DNA from: Caenimonas koreensis DSM 17982
GTDB lineage: Bacteria > Pseudomonadota > Gammaproteobacteria > Burkholderiales > Burkholderiaceae_C
NCBI RefSeq assembly: GCF_009646335.1
Contig: NZ_WJBU01000006.1
Span: 186,001 to 250,000 of the forward strand
Direction of reading: 5' to 3'
Length of the DNA: 64,000 bases
In this document: piece by piece, positions 9,084 through 19,015 of the stretch
Numbering within the stretch: position 1 is the first letter of the stretch
How the letters are laid out: the number at the start of each line of letters is the position of its first letter
Translations under genes and position numbers: made by a program
Notes under the pieces: model-generated
The model's database searches: none
What the model saw: the letters and a program-made list of their open reading frames with translations, nothing else
Told to the model about the DNA's origin: nothing

Positions 9084-11197
9084 ACAAGAACTGGCTCCAT
9101 TGGCAACGAGCGCTGCTGTTCGGCGCAGCGCTCCTCGCCTCAAGCGGTTCGTGGGCCCAGGCTGTGGTGGAGTCTGTCACCAGCTCGATCCAGGGCGGCA
9201 CGGACGTGATACGCATCGACTTCTCGCAACCGCTGCCGGCAGTGCCGGCCGGCTTTGCGATCCAGTCGCCCGCGCGCATCGCGCTGGATGTGCCCGGTGC
9301 CACCAACGGTATGGGGCGCTCCACGATCGACATCAACCAGGGCAACGTGCGGTCGGTCAACGTGGTGCAGTCCGGCGAGCGCACGCGCATCGTCCTGAAC
9401 CTCAAATCTGCGGCAAGCTACCGCGCGCAATTGCAAGGCAAGTCGCTGCTGGTGGTTCTCGAAGGCGGTGGCGTCGCGGCGCCTGCCGCCGTTTCACAGC
9501 AGCCTGCTTTTGCCGAGAGCCGCAACGTCGACACTCAGCCCATCCGCGATCTCGACTTCCGTCGCGGCGCTGACAGCTCGGGTCGTGTGATCGTTGCGCT
9601 GCCGAGCAACCAGGTCGGTGTGGACATTCGCCAGCAAGGCCAGAACCTCGTGGTCGAATTCCTGAAGTCTTCGCTGCCCGAGGGCCTGCGCAGGAAGCTC
9701 GATGTGTCCGACTTCGGCACGCCCGTACAAACCGTCACCACGTTCCAGGCTGGAGACCGCGTGCGCGTGGTCATCGAGCCCAAGGGCCTGTGGGAACACT
9801 CGGCCTACCAGAGTGACAACCAGTTCGTCGTCGAAGTGCGCCAGCAGAAGATCGATCCGACCAAGCTGACGCAAGGCCCGGGTTTTGCTGGTGAAAAGCT
9901 CTCGCTGAACTTCCAGAACATCGAAGTGCGTTCGCTGTTGCAGGTCATCGCCGACTTCACCAATTTCAACATCGTCACTTCCGATTCAGTGACCGGCTCC
10001 GTGACGCTGCGCTTGAAAGACGTGCCATGGGACCAGGCGCTGGACATCGTCCTGCAGGCCAAGGGCCTGGGCATGCGCAAGCAGGGCAACGTGATCTGGA
10101 TCGCACCGAAGGATGAAATTGCGGCCAAGGAAAAACTCGACCTGGAGTCGCGCGTGGCGATCCAGAGCCTGGAGTCCGTGCGCACGCAGTCTTTCCAGCT
10201 GAACTACACCAAGGCTGCGGACATCGCAGCGCAGATCACCTCGGGTACGGGCGCTGCGCGAATTCTCAGCACGCGCGGCAGCGTGATCGCCGAGCCGCGC
10301 ACCAACCAGATCTTCGTGACTGACATCACCTCCAGACTGGAAGCCGTGCAGGAGCTGATCGGCAAGCTCGACATTGCCGTGCGGCAGGTGCTGATTGAAG
10401 CGCGCATCGTCGAAGCTTCCGACACGTTCGGCAAGTCGCTCGGTGTGCGCCTGGGCGGCAGCGACTTGCGCGGTGTCCGCGGCGGTGATGCCGGCTATTC
10501 CCTCGGCAACAATACGCGCGTCGCATTGGGCGGCACGTACAACGCCGTGTCGGCAACGGCAGGCGAGACGGTGGCCAGTGCGCTCGATACCGTCAGCACC
10601 ACCTTCGTCAACCTGCCGGCGGCGGGCCAGGGCGGCTTCAGCCCTTCCACCTTCGCGATCTCCCTGTTCAGCTCGGCCGCCAACCGCTTCCTGAATCTGG
10701 AACTCTCCGCGCTGGAGGCCGATGGCAAGGGCCGGCTGGTGTCCAGCCCGCGTATCGTGACCGCCGACCAGACCAAGGCCATCATCGAGCAAGGTACGGA
10801 ATTCCCTTACCAGCAGGCGACGTCGAGTGGCGCAACATCGGTGGCGTTCCGCAAGGCCACATTGAAGCTTGAAGTCACGCCGCAAATCACGCCTGAAGGC
10901 AACATCATCCTTGACCTTGATATCAGCAAGGACAGCCGCGGTGAGACGACGGCTGCCGGTATCGCCATCAACACCAAGCACATCAAGACGCAGGTGCTCG
11001 TGGAAAACGGCGGCACCGTGGTGATCGGTGGCATTTTTGAACTGACGGAAGCCGAGAACGAAGCCAAGGTTCCGCTGCTGGGTGACTTGCCCATCGTCGG
11101 AAATGCGTTCAAGACAAGAACGCGCAGTTCGAACAAGCAGGAAATGCTCGTCTTCATCACACCCAAAATGATCGCGGACCGGTCAGCCGCCCGCTAA
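9080..11197 (+). CDS. pilQ: Type IV pilus secretin PilQ
   Basis: Outer-membrane secretin through which the pilus fibre passes. The 705-residue precursor has a signal peptide ending near SGSWAQA, two AMIN-type peptidoglycan-binding domains (about residues 25-115 and 150-255), an STN/N0 domain beginning LSLNFQNIEVRSLLQVIADF, an N1 domain with VRQVLIEARIVEAS, and the C-terminal secretin barrel with VSSPRIVTADQTKA and VVIGGIFELTEAENEAKVPLLGDLP. It closes the pilMNOPQ operon. Only 26 bases, with an AGGAAGAGGAAG Shine-Dalgarno, separate it from the next gene, so co-transcription is likely. Confidence 0.97.
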   Translation: MNKNWLHWQRALLFGAALLASSGSWAQAVVESVTSSIQGGTDVIRIDFSQPLPAVPAGFAIQSPARIALDVPGATNGMGRSTIDINQGNVRSVNVVQSGERTRIVLNLKSAASYRAQLQGKSLLVVLEGGGVAAPAAVSQQPAFAESRNVDTQPIRDLDFRRGADSSGRVIVALPSNQVGVDIRQQGQNLVVEFLKSSLPEGLRRKLDVSDFGTPVQTVTTFQAGDRVRVVIEPKGLWEHSAYQSDNQFVVEVRQQKIDPTKLTQGPGFAGEKLSLNFQNIEVRSLLQVIADFTNFNIVTSDSVTGSVTLRLKDVPWDQALDIVLQAKGLGMRKQGNVIWIAPKDEIAAKEKLDLESRVAIQSLESVRTQSFQLNYTKAADIAAQITSGTGAARILSTRGSVIAEPRTNQIFVTDITSRLEAVQELIGKLDIAVRQVLIEARIVEASDTFGKSLGVRLGGSDLRGVRGGDAGYSLGNNTRVALGGTYNAVSATAGETVASALDTVSTTFVNLPAAGQGGFSPSTFAISLFSSAANRFLNLELSALEADGKGRLVSSPRIVTADQTKAIIEQGTEFPYQQATSSGATSVAFRKATLKLEVTPQITPEGNIILDLDISKDSRGETTAAGIAINTKHIKTQVLVENGGTVVIGGIFELTEAENEAKVPLLGDLPIVGNAFKTRTRSSNKQEMLVFITPKMIADRSAAR

Positions 11198-11223
11198 CGC
11201 AACCAGGAAGAGGAAGTAGTCAC

Positions 11224-13566
11224 ATGACGCAGATTTTTAAATTGCTGGTGGCGCTGCTCGTTGCAGCCGTCGTCGCGGCTTGCGGCGGCGGAGGCGGTAG
11301 CGCCGGCACGACGACGGGTGGCGGCACCCCGCCCGTGGTAACTCCGTCATTGCCGACATTGACCATTTCCCTGGTCAACTCGGCAGACGCAGCGATCGTC
11401 GGCAACAGCATCGGCGGCACGCCGGTGTTCGCCAAGGCGGTCCTGAAGGACGGCAGCGGCGCTGCGATTGTCAACAAGCTGGTTTCGTTTTCAGGCGCCT
11501 CTGCGCTCGTGAAGTTCACGCCTGCCAGCGGCTCGGTGCTGACCGACGCGAACGGCGTCGCCCGCGTCCTGTTGACGCCCGCCTCAAGCACTGCTGCTGG
11601 GGCAGGCACGATCAGCGTGGCGGCCACTATTGACAACAGCACAGGCGACCCCACGGCGCTTTCTGCCAGCATCGACATCCAGGTCACATCGACCGGTGCA
11701 CCGCTCACGCCGACATTGACGCTGAGCATCGTGGACTCTGCTGGCGCACAAATTTCCAACAATTCCGTGACCAACGGTAATGTGGTGTTCGCCAAGGCTG
11801 TCCTCAAGGATGGCGCCGGCGCAGCTGTGCCGAACAAACTGGTCGTGTTCCTCTCGGGTTCGAACCTGACGAAGTTCCAGCCGTCGACCGGGCAAGTCCT
11901 GACGGACGCCGCCGGCGTCGCAAAGGTTCAGCTGGTGCCTGCGTCACTGACGACTGCCGGCGCTGAAACGATTACGGCCAACGCGACGGTGCCGCAAGCC
12001 AGCACACCGGTCAACCTGACTGCCACGATCGACATTCAGACATCGGCTGCGAACGTCACGCTCACGAATTTCACGGCGACACAACCCACACTCACGACGT
12101 TCCAGTCGACTCCCGTCAGCGTGGATGTCAACGTGAATGGCGCTGCAGCAACGGGTACACCGGTGCAGGTGAGCTTCACCGCGAATTGCGGCTCATTCGC
12201 TCCGGCCCAGGTGACTTCCAATTCCGCGGGCAAGGCAGTCTCGACCTTCCAGGCAACCGGATGCTCGGCTGGCACTGCAACGATCACGGCTTCCGCCACC
12301 GGCGCGGCTGCATCTGCAACCGCCAACCTCACGATCAGTGCAGCGACACCGACCAACCTGTTGTTCGTCAAGGCTGACCCCACAACGATCTATACGCTGC
12401 AGGCAGCCTTTGGCGTCAAGCAGGCGACGGTCCAGTTCAAGGTTGTCGACGCGAGCGGCAATGGTGTGGGCCCCGGCACGCAGGTGTTGGTCAGTCTTTC
12501 CACATCGGCCATCGCCGCAGGCGTGACCTTTGCTGACACTGGAACGACAGCCACCAAGACACTCACGACTGACGTGAATGGTCTGGTCAATGCCATCGTC
12601 AAGGCGGGCTCTGTGCCGACGCCGCTGAGCGTTAACGCGGCGATTGTTGGCACCGGCATCACCGCCTCTTCGGCAAACCTCTCGGTGAACTCCGGTCAAC
12701 CGGTGCAGAACTTCTTCTCGCTGTCGGCCGACAAGTACAACATCGAAGGCGATGCCTACGACGGTGAAATCATCAAGCTGAGTGTGCTCGTGGCGGACCG
12801 CCTCGGCCAACCCGTGCCAGCCGGCACACCCATCTCCTTCATCACCGAAGGCGGCCAGGTGACGGCGTCGTGCTTCGTGACGATCGATGAGAACGGCAAA
12901 TCCGGATGCTCCGTGAGCCTCGTCTCGCAGGCCTTCAGGCCGGCCGACGGGCGCGTCACGATCCTGGCCTACACCGAAGGTGAGGAGCCTTTCGAAGACG
13001 CCAACGGCAACAACAAGTACGACCCTGGCGAAGTGTTTTATGACATGGGCCAGCCGTTCCTGGACTCCAACTGGGACTTCACCTGGAATGCCTCGCCGGC
13101 CGAGCAGAAGGTGGGCGACCCGAGCATCCCGAGCGCGGGTATCGGTACCAGCGTTTGCCCGGCAAGCAAATACGGTGTCTTCAATGTGCCGAGTACTTGC
13201 AACGGCGTCTGGGGAGCGACCCGCGTGCGTTCGAGCATCGTGGTGACTTTCTCGACGAGCTTCGCACTGCCTGCCGTATTCAGCGACATCAGCACCTCGG
13301 GCGTGACGGTCAAGCTGCAGGACTTCAACAACAACGGCATGCCGAACGGCACCAAGGTCGACGCGACCATCAGCGGCGGTGTCAACTGCACGCTGCAGTC
13401 GGTCATCCCCGATACCGTTCAGAACACGACGGCGCCTACTTTCCATCGCGTGATCATCAGCAAGGGCAATGCAGCGGGCGACAGCTGCATCGGAGCTGAA
13501 GTTTCCGTGAAGGCAACCACGCCGAAGGGCAACCAGACGCTGTTGGGCAAGGTTGTTATTCCTTGA
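11224..13566 (+). CDS. Large Ig-repeat (Big_1/invasin-like) lipoprotein, function unknown
   Basis: A 780-residue lipoprotein with a signal peptide and lipobox (VAAC, Cys at about residue 20) followed by a glycine linker. The body holds at least four bacterial Ig-like repeats: the first two are clearly related, each containing VFAKAVLKDG and NKLV(S/V)F, and two more follow around residues 280-385 and 385-500. Residues 500-780 form a different C-terminal region, with paired cysteines and an Asp/Asn-rich segment near residues 591-620 (DANGNNKYDPGE) resembling a calcium-binding loop. It follows pilQ by 26 bases and precedes aroK by 25, inserted where pilQ and aroK usually adjoin. A pilus-associated or adhesive role is inference only. 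Confidence 0.75.
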   Translation: MTQIFKLLVALLVAAVVAACGGGGGSAGTTTGGGTPPVVTPSLPTLTISLVNSADAAIVGNSIGGTPVFAKAVLKDGSGAAIVNKLVSFSGASALVKFTPASGSVLTDANGVARVLLTPASSTAAGAGTISVAATIDNSTGDPTALSASIDIQVTSTGAPLTPTLTLSIVDSAGAQISNNSVTNGNVVFAKAVLKDGAGAAVPNKLVVFLSGSNLTKFQPSTGQVLTDAAGVAKVQLVPASLTTAGAETITANATVPQASTPVNLTATIDIQTSAANVTLTNFTATQPTLTTFQSTPVSVDVNVNGAAATGTPVQVSFTANCGSFAPAQVTSNSAGKAVSTFQATGCSAGTATITASATGAAASATANLTISAATPTNLLFVKADPTTIYTLQAAFGVKQATVQFKVVDASGNGVGPGTQVLVSLSTSAIAAGVTFADTGTTATKTLTTDVNGLVNAIVKAGSVPTPLSVNAAIVGTGITASSANLSVNSGQPVQNFFSLSADKYNIEGDAYDGEIIKLSVLVADRLGQPVPAGTPISFITEGGQVTASCFVTIDENGKSGCSVSLVSQAFRPADGRVTILAYTEGEEPFEDANGNNKYDPGEVFYDMGQPFLDSNWDFTWNASPAEQKVGDPSIPSAGIGTSVCPASKYGVFNVPSTCNGVWGATRVRSSIVVTFSTSFALPAVFSDISTSGVTVKLQDFNNNGMPNGTKVDATISGGVNCTLQSVIPDTVQNTTAPTFHRVIISKGNAAGDSCIGAEVSVKATTPKGNQTLLGKVVIP

Positions 13567-13591
13567 CCGGTAAGTTCCGGCCAGCATTCCG

Positions 13592-14122
13592 ATGAGCGTC
13601 ATTTCGCTTGTCGGGATGCCGGGCTCTGGCAAGTCGACAGTCGGGCGACATCTGGCCCGGCGGCTCAACCTGCCCTTCAACGACAGTGACCACGTGATCG
13701 AGCAGCGCATAGGCTGCTCGATTCGCGAGTACTTCGCCCGTGAGGGCGAAACTGCTTTTCGCGATCTCGAATCCCGGGTGATAGCCGAGCTGGCCGGTGC
13801 GTCCACAGGCGTCCTCGCGACCGGAGGCGGCACCGTGCTGCGCGAAGAAAACCGGCAGCGCCTGCGCGCAGGCGGCCCTGTGATCTACCTGCGGTCCACG
13901 CCCGAGGCGATCTGGCGGCGGGTGCGCAACGACCACAAACGCCCGTTGCTGCAGGTGGCCGACCCGATGGCCAAGCTGCGAGAGCTGCATGCCGAACGCG
14001 ACCCGCTCTACATGCAGGCCGCCCACTTCATCATCGAAACCGGCCGGCCCACGGTGCCTGCGCTGGTCGGCAAGATCCTGATGCAGCTTGAGCTGGCGGG
14101 GTTGGCGCCGCCCGCGCCTTAA
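13592..14122 (+). CDS. aroK: Shikimate kinase
   Basis: Cytoplasmic kinase that phosphorylates shikimate at the 3-hydroxyl, step five of the chorismate pathway. Walker A is GMPGSGKST at residues 8-16. The shikimate-binding region shows DSDHVIE and the FRDLE motif, GGG lies in ATGGGTV, and the lid region is RPLLQVADP. The 176-residue length is typical. It is followed nine bases later by aroB, the usual aroKB pair. Confidence 0.97.
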   Translation: MSVISLVGMPGSGKSTVGRHLARRLNLPFNDSDHVIEQRIGCSIREYFAREGETAFRDLESRVIAELAGASTGVLATGGGTVLREENRQRLRAGGPVIYLRSTPEAIWRRVRNDHKRPLLQVADPMAKLRELHAERDPLYMQAAHFIIETGRPTVPALVGKILMQLELAGLAPPAP

Positions 14123-14131
14123 ACTCCGCAC

Positions 14132-15238
14132 ATGCCTGAGCGTCTTTCTTTCATCGCCGAAGTCAACATCGACCTCGGCGACCGCAGCTATCCCATTCGC
14201 ATCGGCGCGGGCCTTCTCGAAGACGCCGCCACCTTCTCGGCCGCCCCCCGCGCTGACCAGGCCATGATCGTGACGAACACCACGGTGGCGCCGCTGTATG
14301 CCGCGCAGCTGCAGCGTGGAATTTCGCACCTGTATCGCTCCATCCGGGTGCTGGAATTGCCCGATGGCGAGGCCTACAAGAGCTGGGAAACGCTCAACCT
14401 TGTGTTCGATGCATTGCTGGGTGGCGAGGCGGATCGAAAGACAGTGCTGTACGCATTGGGCGGCGGCGTGGTGGGCGACATGACTGGCTTTGCCGCCGCC
14501 TGCTACATGCGCGGCGTACCCTTTGTGCAGGTCGCGACGACACTGTTGGCGCAAGTGGACTCGTCTGTCGGCGGCAAGACGGCCATCAACCATCCTGCGG
14601 GCAAGAACATGATCGGCGCGTTCTACCAGCCGCGGCTGGTGGTGTGCGACCTGGCCACGCTCTCCACGCTTGCCGCGCGTGAATTCAGCGCCGGGCTGGC
14701 CGAGGTGATCAAGTACGGCCCGATCGCCGACATGCAGTTCTTCGACTGGATCGAAGCGAACATCACGGGCCTGATGGCGCGCGACGCTGCGTTGCTCGCG
14801 CACGCAGTCAAGCGAAGCTGCGAGATCAAGGCGTGGGTGGTCGGGCAGGACGAGCGCGAAGCAGGCCTGCGTGCGATCCTCAACTTCGGCCATACGTTCG
14901 GCCACGCAATCGAAGCGGGTCTCGGCTATGGCGAGTGGCTGCACGGTGAAGCCGTGGGTTGCGGCATGGTCATGGCCGCGCATTTGTCGATGCGGCTGGG
15001 CCTCATCGATGACGCATTGGTGCAGCGGCTCACGCGGCTCGTTGCACAAGCGGGCCTGCCTGTTGTCGGCCCAGCACTCGGCGCAGACCGCTATCTGCAA
15101 CTGATGCGCGTCGACAAGAAAGCCGAAGGCGGTGAAATCCGATTCGTCGTGATCGACAAGCCGGGCAGTGCCAGCATGCGACCCGCGCCGGAAAGCGTGG
15201 TGCGCGATGTCATCGACCAGTGCTGCCGCGCCGCCTGA
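14132..15238 (+). CDS. aroB: 3-dehydroquinate synthase
   Basis: NAD- and metal-dependent enzyme that cyclises DAHP to 3-dehydroquinate, the second step of aromatic amino-acid synthesis. The 368 residues contain the nucleotide-binding [14 protein letters not shown], the [19 protein letters not shown] signature, and metal-binding histidines in [11 protein letters not shown] and [11 protein letters not shown]. The gene is intact and of normal length. Its 3' end meets dgt: an ATG for dgt lies inside aroB at 15207, and a GTG follows the stop at 15240. Confidence 0.97.
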   Translation: MPERLSFIAEVNIDLGDRSYPIRIGAGLLEDAATFSAAPRADQAMIVTNTTVAPLYAAQLQRGISHLYRSIRVLELPDGEAYKSWETLNLVFDALLGGEADRKTVLYALGGGVVGDMTGFAAACYMRGVPFVQVATTLLAQVDSSVGGKTAINHPAGKNMIGAFYQPRLVVCDLATLSTLAAREFSAGLAEVIKYGPIADMQFFDWIEANITGLMARDAALLAHAVKRSCEIKAWVVGQDEREAGLRAILNFGHTFGHAIEAGLGYGEWLHGEAVGCGMVMAAHLSMRLGLIDDALVQRLTRLVAQAGLPVVGPALGADRYLQLMRVDKKAEGGEIRFVVIDKPGSASMRPAPESVVRDVIDQCCRAA

Positions 15239-15239
15239 C

Positions 15240-16370
15240 GTGAGCCTTGCCCGCTATGCCTGTGATCCGGCGCAATCGCGCGGCCGGCGTCATGCAGAGG
15301 CACCGGCGCCCACGCGCACCCACTTCCAGCGCGACCGCGACCGCATCGTGCATTCAACGGCCTTCCGCCGCCTGGTCTACAAGACGCAGGTGTTCCTCAA
15401 TCACGAGGGTGACCTGTTCCGCACGCGCCTGACGCACTCGCTCGAAGTGGCGCAGCTGGCCCGCTCGATTGCACGTGCGCTGGCGCTGAACGAAGACCTG
15501 GTCGAAGCCATCGCGCTGGCGCACGACCTCGGGCACACACCTTTCGGCCATGCCGGCCAGGATGCGCTTGACGATTGCATGAAGCAGCGCGGCGGCTTCG
15601 AGCACAACTTGCAGAGCCTGCGTGTGGTCGACGAGCTCGAAGAGCGTTACCCCGCGTTCAATGGCCTGAACCTCACGTTTGAAACACGCGAAGGTATCCT
15701 GAAGCATTGCTCGCGCGCCAATGCCCAACGCATCGAGGACGAGCAGCCAAACGGCGTTGGCAGGCGGTTCCTGGACCGCACGCAGCCAAGCCTGGAGGCG
15801 CAGCTGTGCAACCTCGCTGACGAAATTGCCTATAACGCCCACGACATCGACGACGGCGTTCGCTCGGGGCTCATCACCATCGAGCAGCTGCAGGAAGTCG
15901 ATCTGTTCGAAACCTTTCGCGCGGACACGGCACGCGACTTCCCGCAGTTGCAGGGCCGGCGCCTGCTCTACGAATCGATCCGCAGGATGCTCAGCGCGCA
16001 GGTGTACGACGTGATCGACTCAACGCGCGCAGCGATCGAGGCGCGTGCGCCCGCCAACGCGGCTGAAGCTCGCCTGGCCGGACCACTCGTGATGTTTTCT
16101 GAAGGCATGCGCAATCAGTCGGCAGTGCTCAAGCGCTTCCTGCTGCACAACCTGTATCGCCATCCGCAGGTCATGGCGATGACGGGGCAGGCCAAGCAAG
16201 TCGTGCGTGAACTGTTCGCGGCGTACATGGAAGATCCGCGGCGCATGCCCGCTGATTTCACGGCGCGCGTCGACTCGCCGCGCGCCGTTGCCGACTACAT
16301 CGCCGGCATGACAGACCGGTTCGCAGCACGCGAACACGAGCGCATGACCGGCCGCAAGCTGCTGAGCTGA
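15240..16370 (+). CDS. dgt: dGTPase-like deoxyguanosinetriphosphate triphosphohydrolase
   Basis: HD-domain phosphohydrolase that splits dNTPs to nucleoside plus triphosphate. The metal-binding HD signature is plain: HSTAFRRL, then TRLTHSLEVAQLARSIA, the HD pair in IALAHDLGHTPFGHAG, and a further aspartate in LADEIAYNAHDIDDG. The N-terminus RGRRH...RTHFQRDRDRIVHST matches the family. I chose GTG 15240, directly after the aroB stop, because the protein then opens (M)SLARYACDP like its relatives; ATG 15207 would add 11 residues overlapping aroB. Length is 376 residues from the GTG. Confidence 0.92.
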   Translation: MSLARYACDPAQSRGRRHAEAPAPTRTHFQRDRDRIVHSTAFRRLVYKTQVFLNHEGDLFRTRLTHSLEVAQLARSIARALALNEDLVEAIALAHDLGHTPFGHAGQDALDDCMKQRGGFEHNLQSLRVVDELEERYPAFNGLNLTFETREGILKHCSRANAQRIEDEQPNGVGRRFLDRTQPSLEAQLCNLADEIAYNAHDIDDGVRSGLITIEQLQEVDLFETFRADTARDFPQLQGRRLLYESIRRMLSAQVYDVIDSTRAAIEARAPANAAEARLAGPLVMFSEGMRNQSAVLKRFLLHNLYRHPQVMAMTGQAKQVVRELFAAYMEDPRRMPADFTARVDSPRAVADYIAGMTDRFAAREHERMTGRKLLS

Positions 16371-16380
16371 CACGAAGCAC

Positions 16381-17622
16381 ATGCGACGCATCAATCCCGC
16401 GTTGATCGTGGTGCTGGCCGGCGTGAGCGCCGCACTGCACGTCGGCAAGTTGCCCACCGCGATTCCGGTGCTGCGCGAGGCGTTGGGCGTGACGCTGCTG
16501 GAAGCGGGATTCCTGCTGTCGCTCGTGCAGCTGGCAGGCATGTCGCTCGGGCTACTCGTCGGCCTCGCCGCGGACGCGTTAGGCGCGAAGCGCACGATGG
16601 TCGCGGGTCTGGCCATCCTGTCCTTTGCCAGTGCCCTCGGCAGCGGCGCGCACGACGCGCAGACGCTCATGCTGCTGCGCGCTGTGGAGGGTTTCGGTTT
16701 CCTGCTCGCCTCGATGCCGGCACCCAGCTTGATTCGCCGCCTGGTTGAGGCATCGCGTGTGCCGCTCTGGCTGGGGCTGTGGGGCGCCTACATGCCGTTC
16801 GGCACGGCGCTGGCGCTCCTGTGCGGGCCCGTCGCGATTGCATCGCTCGGCTGGCCTCTTTGGTGGGACATGCTGGCGGCGCTGTCGGCCATCATGGGTG
16901 CGTGGCTGTGGCTTGCGATCCCTGCGGACGAGCCCCTGGCCCACTCATCGCAAAGCCACGGCGCGCAAGGCTGGCTGCATCGATTGCGGCGCACGCTGTC
17001 ACTTCCGGGGCCGTGGTTGATCGCGCTATGTTTCGCCTTCTATTCGAGCCAGTGGCTCGCCGTGATCGGCTTCCTGCCTTCGATCTACGCGCAAAGCGGG
17101 CTCGCTGCGGGGCTTGCGGGTGCGGCAACGGCGCTTGCCGCCGCCGTCAATATCGCGGGCAATGTCACGGCAGGGCGGCTCTTGCATCGCGGCGTGCGGC
17201 CACACTGGCTGCTGTACTGCGGATTTCTCGCAATGGGCGCTGGCGGTGTCCTCGCGTTCGCGCCGCTTGCAGGTGACGCCGCGACAGTCGCAGCGATCCG
17301 CTTTGCGGGCGTGCTCATGTTCTCGATGGTGGGCGGGCTGATTCCCGGCACGCTCTTTTCGCTGGCCGTGCGCGTGTCGCCGGATGACCGCAGCATCTCC
17401 ACGACGCTGGGCTGGATGCACCAATGCTCGGCGTTCGGCCAGTTCATGGGGCCCCCTGCTGTCGCCTGGGTCGCGACACGCATGGGCGGCTGGTCTTGGA
17501 GCTGGCTCGTGACAGGAGCGTGTGCCAGCGCGGGGCTGCTGGTCGCGGCGATGATCGGCCGCTTGCTGCGGCAATCACGCTACGTAGAATCGCACGCAGC
17601 ATCCACTGGCGAATCCTCGTGA
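16381..17622 (+). CDS. MFS transporter, CynX/NimT-like
   Basis: A 413-residue major facilitator protein with about twelve hydrophobic helices in two halves. The loop between helices 2 and 3 carries a degenerate MFS signature, GLAADALGAKRTMVAG, and the second half repeats a similar pattern in GNVTAGRLLHRGVRPHWLL. The general shape suggests the cyanate/nitroimidazole-type MFS subgroup, but the substrate cannot be read from sequence. It starts 10 bases after dgt, and its stop overlaps the GTG of the DUF1415 gene. Confidence 0.8.
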   Translation: MRRINPALIVVLAGVSAALHVGKLPTAIPVLREALGVTLLEAGFLLSLVQLAGMSLGLLVGLAADALGAKRTMVAGLAILSFASALGSGAHDAQTLMLLRAVEGFGFLLASMPAPSLIRRLVEASRVPLWLGLWGAYMPFGTALALLCGPVAIASLGWPLWWDMLAALSAIMGAWLWLAIPADEPLAHSSQSHGAQGWLHRLRRTLSLPGPWLIALCFAFYSSQWLAVIGFLPSIYAQSGLAAGLAGAATALAAAVNIAGNVTAGRLLHRGVRPHWLLYCGFLAMGAGGVLAFAPLAGDAATVAAIRFAGVLMFSMVGGLIPGTLFSLAVRVSPDDRSISTTLGWMHQCSAFGQFMGPPAVAWVATRMGGWSWSWLVTGACASAGLLVAAMIGRLLRQSRYVESHAASTGESS

Positions 17623-18176
17623 CATCCCCTGACTCATTGAAGGCGCAACGCGAGACCCAGCACTGGATGGAACGCGCAGTCATCGGGCTGAACCTGTGCC
17701 CGTTCGCCAAGGCTGTGCATGTGAAAGGGCTGGTGCACTTTGCGGTGAGCCCGGCCACACAGGCGAGCGAGCTTCTGGCTGACCTGCGAGCCGAACTCGA
17801 TGCACTTGTTGCCTGTGAGCCGGATCAGCGTGAGACGACGCTGCTCATCGCGCCGCATTGCCTGCACGATTTCCTGGACTTCAACGACTTCCTCGATTCG
17901 GCAGAGCGCATGATCCGCAAACGCCAGCTCGAAGGCGTGATCCAGCTCGCGAGCTTTCACCCCCACTACCAGTTCGCAGACACAGAGGCCGACGACATCA
18001 CGAACTTCACCAATCGCTCACCCTACCCGACGCTGCATCTGCTGCGCGAGTCGAGCATCGACAAAGCCGTGGAAGCATTCCCGCAGGCCGATGCCATCTT
18101 TGAAGCCAACATGAAGACGATGCGCGACCTGGGGCCTGATGGCTGGCGCGCGCTCGGCATCAAGGCAGCGACATGA
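17619..18176 (+). CDS. DUF1415 family protein
   Basis: A 185-residue cytoplasmic protein of the widespread but uncharacterised DUF1415 family. Recognisable features are the WMERAVIGLNLCPFAKAV opening with a conserved Cys-Pro-Phe, the central FLDFNDFLDSAERMI helix, the FHPHYQFAD motif, and TNRSPYPTLHLLRE. GTG 17619 overlaps the MFS stop (GTGA); the reading frame stays open further upstream, but that stretch is the shadow of the MFS gene. No function is known to me. It is translationally coupled to the MFS gene before it and the methyltransferase after it. Confidence 0.88.
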   Translation: MTSPDSLKAQRETQHWMERAVIGLNLCPFAKAVHVKGLVHFAVSPATQASELLADLRAELDALVACEPDQRETTLLIAPHCLHDFLDFNDFLDSAERMIRKRQLEGVIQLASFHPHYQFADTEADDITNFTNRSPYPTLHLLRESSIDKAVEAFPQADAIFEANMKTMRDLGPDGWRALGIKAAT

Positions 18177-19015
18177 GCGGCGACGCACTTGACCTGCGGC
18201 CGGGGCAGTCTGTCGAGCTGCTCAAGGAACTGCACATCCTCACGCGCGAAGGCCGCATCAACCAGGACTCGCGCCGCAAGCTCAAGCAGGTGCTGCACCT
18301 GTACGGCTTCATCGAAAAATTGCTCAAGGAGCTGCCCGATAGCGACGCGGGGCCCACACTTGCCGACCACGGCGCGGGCAAGTCGTACCTCGGGTTTATT
18401 TTGTACGACCTGTATTTCAAGCAGCTGGGCAAAGGCACGATTTACGGCGTCGAGACGCGCGCCGAACTGGTCGACAAGTCGCGTGCGCTGGCAGCGCGGC
18501 TCGGCTTTGACCGGATGAAGTTCCTGAACATCAGCGCCGCAGCCGCATCGCAAGACGTCGCGCTGCCCGATCACATCGATGTCGTCACGGCGCTGCACGC
18601 CTGCGACACAGCGACCGACGACGCCATCGACTTCGGCCTTCGCAAGCACGCGCGGCACCTCGTGCTGGTGCCGTGCTGTCAGGCTGAGCTGGCCGCCTCG
18701 CTGCGCCAGAACAAGGCACTCGCACTCTCGCGCACACCGCTGGCCGAGTTGTGGCGCCATCCCTTGCACACCCGCGAAATGGGCAGCCAGCTCACCAACG
18801 TGTTGCGCTGCCTGTACCTCGAAGCCTGCGGCTACCAAGTCACGGTGACTGAGCTGGTTGGCTGGGAGCACAGCATGAAGAACGAGCTGATCCTTGCCCG
18901 CTGGACAGGCCAGCGCAAGCGCGCCCCCGCCGACCGCATGCGCGCGCTGCTCGGCGAGTTCGGGCTCGAAGCACTCGAAGCAATCCGCTACCCGGCACTA
19001 AAATTGGGGTCATAA
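18173..19015 (+). CDS. Class I SAM-dependent methyltransferase; 3' end lies in RAYT repeat
   Basis: A 280-residue protein with a Rossmann-type methyltransferase core: motif I in LADHGAGKSYLGFIL (about residues 63-77), an acidic residue in YGVETRAELVD, and HACDTATDDAID near residue 142, which resembles the GSTCD/Methyltransf_32 group. A cysteine pair in LVPCCQAE follows. Substrate unknown. The ATG overlaps the DUF1415 stop. The last four codons (Lys-Leu-Gly-Ser) and the TAA stop lie inside the tandem repeat that begins the RAYT unit, so the original C-terminus may have been altered. Confidence 0.8.
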   Translation: MSGDALDLRPGQSVELLKELHILTREGRINQDSRRKLKQVLHLYGFIEKLLKELPDSDAGPTLADHGAGKSYLGFILYDLYFKQLGKGTIYGVETRAELVDKSRALAARLGFDRMKFLNISAAAASQDVALPDHIDVVTALHACDTATDDAIDFGLRKHARHLVLVPCCQAELAASLRQNKALALSRTPLAELWRHPLHTREMGSQLTNVLRCLYLEACGYQVTVTELVGWEHSMKNELILARWTGQRKRAPADRMRALLGEFGLEALEAIRYPALKLGS

